Shown: positions 30,639 to 43,586 of the stretch, one piece after another
Layout: every line of letters begins with the position of its first letter
Numbering within the stretch: position 1 is the stretch's first letter
NCBI GenBank assembly: GCA_037975125.1
Contig: CM075852.1
Location: 10,251,300 to 10,315,299 of the forward strand
Reading direction: 5' to 3'
From: Latrodectus hesperus
Lineage: Eukaryota; Arthropoda; Arachnida; Araneae; Theridiidae
DNA length: 64,000 nt
The notes under the pieces: generated by a model
What the model was told of the DNA's origin: nothing
The model's database searches: none
What the model saw: only the letters and a program-made list of their open reading frames with translations
Translations under genes and position numbers: made by a program

Positions 30639-30739
30639 AATGAATTATCAAGAAATAAGATTTGCGGAACCAAATAATTAATGTTTTATGGTTTAAATAT
30701 GCAATTATTCTACATGAAAAAACTTGCTTTAAAATATAA
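30639..30739. repeat. Unoccupied copy of the LINE target sequence
   Basis: About 101 bp that correspond to 24702-24762 joined to 29755-29794, with a single ATGGTTTAAATA at 30688-30699. One clear mismatch is TTTGCGG against TTTGAGG. Sequence on both sides of the block differs, so it is a short duplicated segment or a small unidentified repeat. It serves as a natural empty site. Confidence 0.9.
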
Positions 30740-32212
30740 AATTATAAGGCTTAGTTGAGTCATTTATTATAACGCCTGAGTTCATTATGAATAAACTCGT
30801 TTTATAATTACTTCAGTGTTATAGTTGGTTGAATTCAAAGCTGCTATTTTATTTGACATAAAAATTATGATAATTTCTCCTTATTTTATGCCTTTTAGAA
30901 AAATATTTCAAAGAAATATTTTCTTTGCTTTATAGGAATTTCTGTAAGAATCTCTCTCTCTCTCATTTTTTGAAGAAAAACTTTTAACTTCAGAAATTTT
31001 TAACTACATTTGCATTGATAAAATATTTTACTTCTAAGGAAGGAGAAATGCATAGAATAGCCACGAGATTATAAATGTGTATTTAAAAATGTTTGCGCTG
31101 TTTTACTTATTAATAAAAAGCTTCAAGAATTTCATTATTATATAAGCACTCAATTTGCTTGTAAAGGAATTATTAAGCATAAACTTTGCTAATAAACATT
31201 TTAAAAAAATATAATAAATTCCAATTTGTTTTAAGTTTTAATTAATAGCTATGTTAAAACAGAAGCTATATTTTTAAGCAAATTCTATATAGATGTAAAA
31301 CTTATGACATAATTTATGCCATGCTGCCTTTATATGGCATTATGTATGTGTTAGAGCCATAGTACATAATATATTGACATCTTAAATTTGTTGCATGTTT
31401 TTAGAAAATATAAAATTATAATTATTTATAGTTTATATTCATATTTTTTTGTGTCAGAATATATGTGACACAGATGATTTTGCTTTACTTAAGCTAAACC
31501 TAAAATAAATATATAATGATTTAGAAATGTCAAAATATATTTTTTTCATACATCATACGAGCACTTTTTCTCCAAGAACTACAAAAAGCACTATTTAAAA
31601 AGAAAAATATTACTTAAATTAAAAACAGGATATATAACTCAAAAAAAATTAATTACTGACAATACACGATTATAGGAAATATGTTTCCTGAAACAATACA
31701 ATATAAAAGCAAATTAGAAAAAAATATCATTTAAGACTTGCAAAAACAGATAGACAGTAATATTATAATTTTTAAAGCACATTATTTTTTCAAAAATATT
31801 TTTTGTTCATTTATACTTGAAATTGAGGTTAAAAGCTTAAAATATAACAAACTTAAGGAAAAAAAATATTCAATACATGAAAATTTTCTACACCAAAAAA
31901 TATCGTGTAAGATAGGAAATTGAAGTGAATAATTTTGTAAGAAATTTAATGCTGACTAATATACAAATGATGCAACAGTGGCCAAAATGCGGCGCGTCAT
32001 ATTATGCATATTTTACTATTTATTTCCATTTTGCACCTTTTATTATTTTTTTTTAATAAAAGTTGTGAAAACCTTGAGCAGCTGTAAGAGAATATAATAA
32101 AATTCTCATATTAATAATAAGACCATTGATCATTGATTGTGGCTGTATCATCGATTGTGGCTTCAAATGGACAATTTTAACACTTAAAATGTCTTAGGGC
32201 ATGCAAAAAGGC
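30740..32212. other. AT-rich DNA, no gene seen
   Basis: No supported gene. CAGTGGCCAAAA near 31977 resembles a Tc1-type terminal repeat, but no partner was found. Confidence 0.5.
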
Positions 32213-33783
32213 GTGCTAAGCTCCTTAAGAGCATAAACTTTGGGAAGTAAAGTCTTGAAATCTGAAAATGTTGCTTTAGACATCATGTGGTGTATATTCT
32301 TTTCTTCACGGTTATTTACAAAAAGTAGCACAAAAAGTAGTTGAGCCTTAACATTCATGAAATCAAACTAGTCTCCCACAGCTCCTTCAGCAATAATTTA
32401 AAATATTGGAGATTCCCATATTTGGAGATTTTTGCTGCTATTGGGCAAGGAATATAGTTATGAAGCGGTTTATCTATTCCTTTCTCATGTAAGGAAACGA
32501 GTACCACCAAAGAGACCGATTCACCTGATGTCCTCTTCAGTTGAAAATTTGTAGAAGATGGCTTGTGAGTTGAGTTTGGCTTATGACTGAAATAATGAAG
32601 TAAACTAAAAAAAACGTCATTACGCAAATTTAGAGCTTTTTGAGAATGCTGTTCATGACTCCATAACAAACAGACTCTTCGATGGAATTTTCCGAAGATA
32701 ATATTAGTAGTTACTGAAAAAAACAGGACGTAATTTCAGAGCTTTCTGAAAAGGATGCTTATGACTCCATAATAAACAGACACTTCAATGGAATTTCCCG
32801 AATAGAATACTAGTTTGTAGTCACTGAAAAAAATCATGACGTAAATTTAGAGCCTTCTGAGAAGGATGTTCATGACTCACGATAACAGACTCGTCAATGG
32901 AATTTCCCGAATATAATACTAGTATTCACAATGCCAGTATTCACTTGACTTAAAATTTCCCTTCAGATAACCATCTATTGATAATTTCTCTCAGTGCTAA
33001 TGTAAGCTCCTTAAAAGCATAAACTTTGGGAAGTAAAGTCTTGAAATCTGAAAATGTTGCTTTAGACATCATGTGGTGTATATTCTCTTCTTCACGGTTA
33101 TTTACAAAAAGTAGCACAAAAGTAGTTGAGCCTTAACATTCATGAAATCAAACTAGTCTCCTACAGCTCCTTCAGCAATAATTTAAAATATTGGAGATTC
33201 CTATCTTTGAAGATTTTTGCTGCTATTGGGCAAGGAATAGAGTTATGAAGCGGTTTATCTATTCCTTTCTCATGTAAGGAAACGAGTACCACCAAAGAGA
33301 CCGATTCACCTGATGTCCTCTTCAGTTGAAAATTTGTAGAAGATGGTTTGTGAGTTGAGTTTGGCTTATGACTGAAATAATGAAGTAAACTAAAAAAAAG
33401 TCATTACGTAAATTTAGAGCTTTTTGAGAACGCTGTTCATGACTCCATAACAAACAGACTCTTCGATGGAATTTTCCGAAGATAATATTAGTAGTTACTG
33501 AAAAAACAGGACGTAATTTCAGAGCTTTCTGAAAAGGATGCTTATGACTCCATAATAAACAGACACTTCAATGGAATTTCCCGAATATAATACTAGTTAG
33601 TAGTCACTGAAAAAAATCATGACGTAAATTTAGAGCTTTCTGAGAAGGATGTTCATGACTCACGATAACAGACTCGTCGATGGAATTTCCCGAAGATAAT
33701 ACTAGCATTCACAATGCCAGTATTCACTTGACTTAAAATTTCCCTTCAGATAACCATCTATTGATAATTTCTCTCAGTGCTAA
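32213..33783. repeat. 784-bp tandem duplication with internal subrepeats
   Basis: Copy A (32213-32993) and copy B (32994-33776) are nearly identical, with only scattered substitutions and single-base indels. GTGCTAA occurs at the start of A (32213), at the A/B junction (32994) and at the end of B (33777), which suggests slippage or unequal exchange at this 7-mer. Each copy ends in three subrepeats of about 105-111 bp. These start at GAGC 32633, 32739, 32850 in A and 33417, 33522, 33633 in B, and each carries GGAATTT(C/T)CCGAA and a GACTCCATAA-type block. On the minus strand the subrepeats translate into related 35-37-residue units (for example SGNSIDESV and SQKALNLR), but stops interrupt them. 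Confidence 0.9.
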
Positions 33784-35608
33784 TATAACAGATTCAGCAG
33801 CAAAGTCTTGAGACAGCTTCTAATCAGTTATCTCTATTGTACCCTTTACTCAAATTCCCCTTATGATTTTTCTGAAGGCGTTGGGACATTTAAGAACCTT
33901 GTCTAGTCAGCTAAACTATTGTCTCTGAAACTGTTGTTGAACCTGGAGATCCTCATATGCAAAATCAATGAGCAATTTATGCACATGACTGTTCATCTTC
34001 TATCTTACCAAAAGAGCTCCGTTGAAATTTATCATTCAAAGATTACCCTGTATTAATTTTTATTGCAATACACATAGCTGGTGTCGTATTCTTTTAAATT
34101 TTGAAATGCTGAGAAAATTCCAAATATAAATTATATTTTCAACCACAAATTTCCCTTTCGATTTTGTTTTAACTATCCATTTAACCATTAAACTCTCACT
34201 AGAGCTATAAATTAAAACAGTGTCACTAACTACACCAAATGAAATCAGTTTTTAAAATAATAATGTTAGATGTTTCTCTTTATTTGAAATAATATACTTT
34301 CCACTTTAACCAGTGTGTATTTTCTATAAAAAGGTGACAAAACGTGCAACACATTTTTACACTATCAATAGCATACAAATTTGATACATCAACTTTTGAC
34401 TTTAGAAAATTACACCTTATTAACCAATAAAATGCAATACACTATGCAAATGTAATTAGTATAACATACATAAATTTAGTAAAATAGAATTTATATAGAC
34501 ATTTACTAAGCCTAAATTATATATTTGATTATTTGATGTATAGTAAAAATTTATAAATATCATATTTGTGAATCGATATGTATAACAGAGATTTAGTTTA
34601 CCCTTAAAGATTTATTAAAGCTCTCTTTAGATGTATATTTAAATTACTAAATTGAGAAATATTTGAAATCCATGTCAGTATTCCCTTATGTGCAATAAAA
34701 CCCATTAACTTACCTTACTATTTTATTATAAACTATTTTCATTTTATTCACATTTGTCATTTACAATATCCGCGTAAGAAAACTTGATACTTGTGTGAGT
34801 CATATCACAAGGTTACAAATAACAAATTACTGTTGTGGAATCTCTATAATTAATATAAAGTCCATAAATTCCTAGAACAAATTCATGGCTTGTTGCTACC
34901 AAATTTAGATTCTAATTTTTATTGAAGATAAAGTAGTTAAATAAGAAATTTTTTTACGGTTATTTTTTTAACCTATTAAATTGTATCGTTGTTCTGAATG
35001 ATTTCCATATATTTGAGAGTTTAAATTATATGCTTGTAGATAATCGTGATTGGATAAGAGACACTAGACTTTTCAATTCCTTCCTTTGACGAAATCTTAT
35101 TGATACTCCTTCCTATCAAAACAGCTTTAATTTTTTTTTTTGAAAGAACAATGCAAATATGCATTTTCATCAAAACTTTACTCTCCTTAAGAAATCAAGA
35201 AAGATTTTCTTTTTTTCATTAAAACTGTTGCAAATATGCATTTTTTACTAAATTCCATATTTTTTTCATTGTTTAGGAATCCATGTGAATGGGTATTTCT
35301 ACTATTATACAGTGAACACAAATATATAAATATAAATAAGCAGCTTATTTTTTCACATCAATCCAAGGTTTTCAGGAAAAAAATATTTTAAAGTATTTTA
35401 AATTGGAAACTAAAAATAATTTATAAGAGAATTATGATATGCATTTTTGACAAAGATGAAAAAAAATATATAGCTTGAATAAATATAAAACATAAACGGT
35501 AAAGAAAAATATTTTTTGTAATTTTTAAATTTTAAGAATGCAATAACTATATATTATTATATTATTTTAAAAATAGAGTGAAGTTTGACATCAAATGTTA
35601 CGTTCACA

Positions 35609-35610
<2 letters not shown>
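33784..35610. other. AT-rich DNA, no gene seen
   Basis: The first 250 bp (to about 34030) are less AT-rich. They continue the kind of minus-strand coding-like text seen in the duplication, with many stops. The rest shows nothing. Confidence 0.45.
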
Positions 35611-35677
<67 letters not shown>

Positions 35678-35717
35678 TATATGTATATATGATATATGAT
35701 ATATATATATATATATA
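35611..35717. repeat. (TA)n microsatellite
   Basis: A TA tract followed by GATATATG interruptions near 35676-35702. Confidence 0.95.
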
Positions 35718-36958
35718 ATAATATACAATAAATACTAAATTCCATAGTATTAGCGAACCAGTTTTATTAAAAATACAAGTTCATCTTTTTTATCTATAAT
35801 ATATTTTAATAATCTTTTATATATTTTCCCTTAAGTATCTTTTTGAAAAATATTAGCAAACTATTAAAGGGATATTTAAATCAATAAATCAAAGTTACTG
35901 AAGCAACACAAGTCATATATCTAAAGCGTGATGGTTTCATCAACTTACAGCAAGATATTTTTAGCATGTCATAAAATAGAGATTTTAATTATGGTATAGA
36001 AAGGGAAAAAAACTATTTACTCAAATAAATTACATAAATATGTCACTTTGCATGAGTATGGGTGTGGTCAATTCATTCCCAAACGACCTGTTCAAATTCT
36101 GGAAACTTCCATTAAACATAAGCGGGAGACATTTTATGTCTTGTCCTTTCTGCTTCCCCATACATGATGGATTTATCATGATGGACAAAAATACACAGCA
36201 TTTTAATATGCATATTTTCTTAAAAATAACTCTTCAGGCTTAGTTTCCTTTCTTTATGTTTACATGTATTAAAACTATATACGAAGAGAATTTTAAACTT
36301 ACGCATAAATATTATCGAAAAAATTCAAATCTAAGACAATTTGAATTTAAATTGGGATTAAAAATTAGAATGGTAAATATATTTTTATTTTTTATTTAAA
36401 TGTTTATTTAAAAAACAACTAGTTTCTAAATATGTTGTCTTACTTTATCTTTAACTTATAAAAATAATTACTTCTGTATAGATCATAATTAATTTAATAC
36501 TTTTAAATACAGAGAAACTGTTATGAAAATTTACCTATTTTAAAAGGAAACTTATATAAATTTTGGAAACAATTGTTGCATAGAAACAAAAATATTTTTG
36601 AGGACATCACACACACAGTAGTCCCTTAACTATCGTAAATAACCATAAAAATCATACAAACAAACAGAGAAATAATTACATTTAAGCACATAAAAAGAAT
36701 AAATATACATATACTTTTTTGCATACAAATAAACATTATTTACCATATGTTTTAATTTATAAATTATTATATCATTATCATCATCAAGATACCACAGAAA
36801 TAGAGTTTCACATTTCATAGTTCAAAATATATTAATTTTCATAGTTCGTATATTATTAACTTTTGAATAAATTGATAAATACTCATTAATTTTCTCCAAT
36901 GTATAATTTTTAAATTATATTTATAAAATCAACAGTTTCGTGCCGTTAAACTTTTTTT
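35718..36958. other. AT-rich DNA, no gene seen
   Basis: A chance ORF at 36040-36243 has no recognisable domain. Confidence 0.5.
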
Positions 36959-37338
36959 GGGGACGTGGTAGCTTAGTGGTTAGGCTATCTGCCTTCCATC
37001 CGGAAGGGTGAGGTTCGATTCCCAATGCCGCCAAAGGCCCACCGAGTACATGCGATATACGTGCCCGTTAAATCTGTGGAATCGAAAGTCCTGTGGTCGG
37101 TCGTTGAGCAGTTACCATCGGTGCAATGGTCTGGAGAAATTTACTTCCCTTTCAGATCAATACCAAAATTGAGGAAGTAGATCCTCTGGTGCTGCCATCT
37201 ATCAGAGGATTTGAAGAGCAAAAGTCGTAATTTCACCTTCATGGTGCTCTGATTAAGCGAAAGACGCTCCCAATTGACTTAAATTCGCATAGCGAGCTTG
37301 GTTTGTCCAAGTGTCGTTAGTAACATCAACAAACAACA
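36959..37338 (+). mobile_element. tRNA-derived SINE, family B, copy 2
   Basis: The head GGGGACGTGGTAGCTTAGTG contains an A box (TAGCTTAGTGGTTAGGC) and a perfect B box GGTTCGATTCC at 37012-37022. A roughly 300-bp body follows and ends with AACATCAACAAACAAC. It is collinear with 21407-21788 on the opposite strand. This copy keeps a better B box, so it is the more informative one for the family. A TSD was not identified with confidence. Confidence 0.88.
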
Positions 37339-40300
37339 TTTTTTCTTTGTCATCAAATTTCTTAAAATTGCTATTTGACATAGTTCTGATAGGAGATAAA
37401 TACGTAAAATAAAACAATAAAATTTTTAGTTTTAAAAATTCTTCAAATATTTAAGTTTTTGATATTTTTAAATCGTTTAGTTTTTATATCGTTACAATTT
37501 ATTTTAAAATAACTAAATTTCAGCATCTATTTAAATAGTTGTAAAAATAAAACAAACACCTAGATTCAAAATTTTCATTACATTTAAAAATATTAAAAGA
37601 ATTTGCAAACTCAAATGACCACTTATAGCTTGTTTCTTTTCTTTTAAACAATGCTGCGTCAAAATTCAAAAGATTAATTACATTATATTATTTATATTAT
37701 TTGACAAATTATATTTTTATAATTATTATTAATTATTATTTTTATAAAAAAAAACTTTATATAATTTGACTAACAAGAAATTCACATGCTTTCCTTGAAT
37801 TTATGTGCATAAATTGTTTTGCTATACCTAGGGCTTTAAGATTTTTCATTTCCTTAAAAATACGATCATAAATAATATAAAATAAATTTTGGGCTAAGTT
37901 CATTGCTTTTACTAATCTAAAGAGATTACATTTTTTACAAACAAAAACATTTTGAAAAAAATATGCACAAAAGTTTTAATTTTACTGATGAAAATTTTCA
38001 TGAATGAATGCGAAATAACGCATCAAAAACATGTTACGGTTAGCATTCAATCTGTAAAGCAATGAGTCTCATTCTAATTTTAAACTAAATCTAATATATT
38101 TCAATCGAAACTTTGAAAACAGGCTTTTCATGGTTATCCTTCTTACTTTGCATGAAAGATTTTGAAAGTTACATGAAGTTCCTTTTAAGGTAATCATATA
38201 TATTCGATTAGGTTATAGTATTAACTGTAAAATGTATTTAAAATGACTTTATCTTTTTACCAAAACTTACTACAAAATCATTAGATTTATACACCTACTC
38301 TGGGTTGAATAATGATTTATTCTGCATATTAAATAAATAGATTATTAAATAGATTAAATTGATTATGCATATTAATTAAATAAATAAAAAATATTAAGGT
38401 ATGCATTGCTTTATAATTAATATGTCTCTAAATTTTCTTTTATCATCTAATTGAAGTAATATTATGGTTTTGAAAACTGAAATTTCATTATATTTATCCC
38501 ATGTACTTTTATAATTTTTACTATAAACAAATATTCCATGTGGTATAAATGTGCTGAAAAGAACAGTCAATGTAACCAAGTAAACTAATTATTACTTTTA
38601 TCTTATTCTTGAAGTAGAAAGCAACATAATTTTATATTTTTACTATAACACACTCAATATTTTATTGTGATAACATGCTATGCTGCCGGTCCTCTAAAGC
38701 AACATATTTAATCTCTCCCTTCATCCATCCCTATCAAATTCTAACAATTCTCTTCACATTAAATCCATTATTTACAGTCGAAATATTCATTGTCGTCGGA
38801 AGCATCGATCCGACACCGGAAAGGAAAGTTTAGTCTTTGTTGTCAGACACTATATTATCTCCACACAATAAGAGGAATTTTCAGATACACGCGCACTTAG
38901 TTTGCTAGTAGACTTATCTTTTAATATATTCTACCATGAATATAATATTATTTTCAGTTTTCATTACATTAATAAACACATTTTAATAATAATAAGAGGT
39001 ATTCTTAAGATATGGGGGAAAACTTTTGATCCATAGTATAATAAATGTATGGAAATCGAATAAATATAAATTAATCTTGATGAATGAGGAAAATAATAAC
39101 ATATTAGTTATTAGTTAAATATTTTACTAGAAGTAGAAGAATAAGAATATATAAATACAAGGATGTTTGTAAACGACGGAAGAATGATTTTTTATTACAG
39201 AACCAGACTTCGAACAGACATTCATTTTCATCTTTAAGTAATATGAGAGTATTGTATATATCTAAAATAATCATCGAAATTCATTGTTGATTAAACCAAT
39301 GTATACAATAGTTTATTATATACAACTTATAAGAAAAGATGGCAATAAAAAGCTATGCTCATGCCAATTTTCAATAATATGGTCAAATTATTGAACAAAA
39401 TCACTTTAAAATATCTTTTTCAAATTGTCTTAGTAGCATTATCAAAAATAATACCTATAAAAATCTAATTTCCATGGTTTATTTTAATAATGAAATAATA
39501 TATACTTTGCGAAAACAAGAATATTGTAGGTAATGATAAATTGTTTTATATAATATTTTTAATTTTTCCTTATATCCAGTAGTAAATTACTCACTAGTAT
39601 AAAAAACTGTTTTTTTTATGCTAGCGAGTAATTTTCGTTTCACACCAATGTTGTTTGTTCTTTGGTATAACTATATTCGCAGATAATGGCTTAATTTTGA
39701 TTGCACACTTTTCTAACAGAAAGTATTCTCTTACACATAAATAGAAAACAATTCTATTTCTCTTCTTTTAGTAATTAAATTGTAGATATTCCTGAAAGAT
39801 ATTTTGATGAATGGGTATTCTACTCATTCACTGATTACATAAAAGGACATATCACCAATTTAACTTTCTTTCAAATGACACTTTGATAAAGCTTCACTAA
39901 ATTGTCAGGCTTACACATAATGAAAATTGATATAGAAGATTATTTCTAAACTTCTCTCTCTCTCATTAAAAGTAATGTACTGTGATGATTGCTTATTTTC
40001 CCTCATGTTTAATAGTATATATAACTGCTATTTTATATTTATATTTCAGAATAAAGAAAGAATAGAAAAGAAAATGTCACAGTAGAAATACTGAACAAAG
40101 AGTCTTCTTGTAAAGGAAAATATTGTGTAAGATTATTATTCAACTTTTTCTACTGAAAAAGATTTTATATTTTCTGGCAAAAGCCATGGAAAAGAAAAAA
40201 CTGGGTTAGTAGAAAAGTGTTTTAATATTCAACCTTATTGCACATACACTTAATAGACCAATTTTGTGTGTTTCTCTCAATTGTTATTTTTTTATTTCTT

Positions 40301-40422
40301 CTTTACATATTCGATGATGAAAATTTTGAAGCACAAAATCTTGTAGGAAACTGAATATTATATTTATTTTCGTTTGCTTATAAAAAACAATAATGTAATT
40401 GAAAAAAATGTTAAAGTATGAA
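37339..40422. other. AT-rich DNA; one weak exon-like patch
   Basis: Mostly featureless. At 38778-38900, after an acceptor-like TTATTTACAG, 40 codons are open up to a TAG and the base composition is less AT-rich. I do not call a gene. Confidence 0.4.
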
Positions 40423-40432
40423 AGGCTAATTG

Positions 40433-40693
40433 CTCTCGGCTTTAAAGGCAGGAACAAACTGCTCTCGCTCGCTTTCTAAATGGTCACCTCAGATCATTAA
40501 AATTTTCTGAAGACATCAAAATTTTCGAGACCTGTAACAACTGTTTCACTTCTCCTGAACCCATCCTTGTACCTGAGGCTATCCAAGCACGATTTGTGTA
40601 ACTATTCTTCGGTGCTTAATTTTTTGAGGGTTTTCAACATAAAGGACCTGTGTTCTTGAGCTGATGGACAAAGGAGCAAGCAATAACAACAAT
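40433..40693 (+). mobile_element. 5'-truncated LINE tail, older relative, with TSD
   Basis: A 261-bp insertion bracketed by the perfect 10-bp direct repeat AGGCTAATTG (40423-40432 and 40694-40703). Its decayed frame reads RQEQTALARFLNGHLRSLKF, then IFETCNNCFTSPEPIL, which aligns with the RTRTVLSRLASGHIKCLTF and CTKC..ASPEHLL part of 2647-3401. It then runs into stops. The 3' end GGAGCAAGCAATAACAACAA resembles GGAGGATAAGCAACAACAAC of that family. So it is a related but clearly older or different subfamily. Confidence 0.85.
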
Positions 40694-40703
40694 AGGCTAA
40701 TTG

Positions 40704-43300
40704 TAACACGCATTATAAAAAAATGGAAATATTCTGAATTTAATATTAATGTTTAAACGAGTTATAGTAATTTAAATGTCAGAAAATAAAAATAATTATT
40801 ATTTGAGTATCTAAAAATGACTATGATGTTTTAGTAATGCGATTAGGAATTTATGTGTATTTTTTTAAAAAATCAAACATTGCAGTGGAAAATGTCTTGC
40901 ATTCTTTGACAAAACACAAATATTGTTAATAAAGTATTAAATTTAATTTTTAGAATAACATTAAAACTTAAATTTTAGAAAGTATTTCGTATTAAATTTA
41001 AACCCAAGACAAATCAAAGATTTTATTTACTACTCATTTTTTTCTAAAAATTATTTTGCTGGCATATGCTAAAATCTATTAATATTTTTTATTTTTATTA
41101 ACACAGTTGATATATACTTGTATATTTATATCAACACATTTTGGAATACTTAAACCTAAAAATTAAATTTAAATTTAAAACTCTCATATGAGAATATAGA
41201 ACACATAATGTTCTTTAAACATATTTATGTACAAAACTTCTCCTATTAATTCAGAATATGAAACACAAAAACACTTAAAAAAACTTTCTAATGTTATAAG
41301 TGACATAATTGTGGGTTTAAACATTTCAGAACATCAAATAAAATTTAAAATTTTTTAAGGTCATAAAGTTGCAAGATACAATTATTCATAGAGATCAAAA
41401 AATATGAATGACTATTTTTATAAGTTTGTAACAGGCAGGATTGCACAAGAGACAAAGAGGATTACACAAGATTAGATAGAGGTAGGTAATGTAAGTAGTA
41501 CTCAAGAAGTACATAGTGAAAGGTAGTTAAATTCATAAGATTGCTGGTGTGATAAAAATTGATTTTTAGATACAACTCTCACATAATCATGCACCTTAAC
41601 TATTACAAAAGATTAAAGCAACAATACTTTCCGCTTTCAAAATGAGCTAGCAACAATTGCTTAATGTCACTAAATCGAGATAAGTCTAGTACGCATATAA
41701 ATGGTCATTTTTCTTGAAAAAGGTGATTATTAATGTGAAATTCAACTAATAATGTAAAACTCTGAATACATGAAATTACTTATTTCAAAATATTACATCA
41801 TAACTATAATGTTTCGGATCTTTTTATTCGATGCAAATTATTTATAACGAAGAAATTTATTACAAATACCCAGAAATTTGTCTATTATGTCATTTTTTCT
41901 TTTAACGAAGAAGGAAATTCAATTGAAATCAATTAAGAAGCTTCCAAGCAATTTATGTAATATTGTTTGAAGTTATTGTAAAATATAGTATAAAAGTAAA
42001 ACGTATTAATATATTGATTCAGTAATCACGCATAAATTATTTACGATTGCTGAAAATTGTAAACGTTAGATTGATAATCTATGCAATCCAATAATATATT
42101 TTTCTTCAAATTTATGTTTAATTTTTTTGCCAATCTATTTCTGAGAATTAATTATTTTATCAACAATAGTTTATTAACAACATATAATATATTATGAATA
42201 AAATTTTAATTTTTGAAAACACATGATAAAATAATGGAAAAGTAACTAATCTTAGCATTAGTCATTATAGATGTTCATAAAATTGAATATTTGATTTTTC
42301 AATCAAATATATGTTATTAACCTGCTGATAAAAAAATTAAATAAAATCACACACAGAATGAAAAGTTTTAACCACATAATACTTTAACAGAAATACTGTT
42401 TTTTAAAATTCCCTTTTAATAATGAATATGAAGATTTTTCGTTTAGTTTAACAGAGTATACATACATTTAAAATTTACAAATAAACACAAAGTTTTCAGA
42501 AATTCAAAGATAACTTAATTTTGCCATAAATATGTCCAGCTTACATTTTATAAAAAAATAGTTTTTTAAAATTTTATTACTATTATGAGATTTTGTGTAA
42601 AAAACATTTATTATACCACAACAGACATGATGAAAAATTTGCCCTCAAGTCTTGATGATAATCAAAGAGGTTTAAAATCACATTATTATAAGGTTTAATA
42701 TAGTTAATATATGAAGCAAATCCTAAATTATGTAAATTCAAATGCAGTACATGTTAAATATTAAGGGATACAATTTGAATTTTTGGTAGATAAAATATTA
42801 TCAGTCCGGGATAGTGTTCTTATAATTTTTCTTTTATTTTTGGGAAATTTTTATCTGACTCAGTGCATTAGGATTATTTGGGAAGGAATTTAAGATGAAT
42901 ATTCCAAAAATGCTCAAGCGTTAATATGATTTACTTGCTCATGACAGTGAAAAACTGTTAATTATTCATATAAAATTCAAATATTTTCAATTCATATTCA
43001 TATCTAAAACAATAAATGCTATTCGAAACAAAAAAGAGCTTAAAATTTGTTCAAAAATTTGATGTATAGAAATATGAAAGAAATTCATGACAATATACAC
43101 AATAAACATAAAAAACATATTATTGATACATGAGAGAAACAAAGATTAATTTATTATTCAAACGAATTATACAAAAAATAAATATATTGAAAACTAAATA
43201 TGTAGTTAAGAATGAAATCTTGATATTTTAACTTAAATAATAATTTTGTTAAAATGTTTGTTAGAATATCTGCACGCAAAATATGTTAGAATATCTAAGC
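40704..43300. other. AT-rich DNA, no gene seen
   Basis: About 2.6 kb without a supported feature. Confidence 0.5.
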
Positions 43301-43457
43301 CAACTTAAGAAGCTGACTCTTTTCACGTATCTTTCCTCATTTTAAAGCAGTAGCCTCGGTGCGGCTTTAACTATAGCGTTCCGAAGAAAGCACTTGTCGA
43401 ACAACAAACATGTAAGTGTAGTCGAGCTGAGTTGAAAAGTTCTCCTGCTGAATCGAT

Positions 43458-43586
43458 ATGATTCGTCTGCTCTTTCTTATCCCTGTTTTCACTATTTGCT
43501 GCGAGGCATGTTCTCCCGATAACGGGACACTGGGATTTCTGGAAAACCCTTCCGATCGTTGTTTCTGCTGGTTTATTTGGAGGTGA
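43458..43586 (+). CDS. Candidate first exon or small secreted peptide
   Basis: A 42-codon frame begins MIRLLFLIPVFTICCEACSP, a good signal-peptide shape: Arg after Met, then a hydrophobic core, then small and Cys residues. It continues with Cys-containing sequence ending ..CFCWFIWR. The TGA overlaps AG|GTGAAT (junction after 43582), a plausible splice donor, so the frame could be a first coding exon spliced onward rather than a 42-residue peptide. The surrounding patch (about 43300-43850) is richer in GC than the window, is not recognised as a TE and lacks repeats. A second overlapping frame (about 43462-43806) is also open but lacks a start. No homologue is recognised; it may be chance. Confidence 0.3.
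   Translation: MIRLLFLIPVFTICCEACSPDNGTLGFLENPSDRCFCWFIWR

Noticed and set aside
31974..32000. CAGTGGCCAAAA, similar to a Tc1-type terminal repeat
   Set aside because: No inverted partner or transposase nearby.
32355..32669. 104-codon ORF on the minus strand in the tandem duplication
   Set aside because: The same frame in copy B is broken by a one-base indel, and the neighbouring subrepeats contain stops, so it is not a current gene.
32213..33783. CRISPR-like repeat array
   Set aside because: Repeats are 105-111 bp without unique spacers, in a eukaryotic TE-rich setting.
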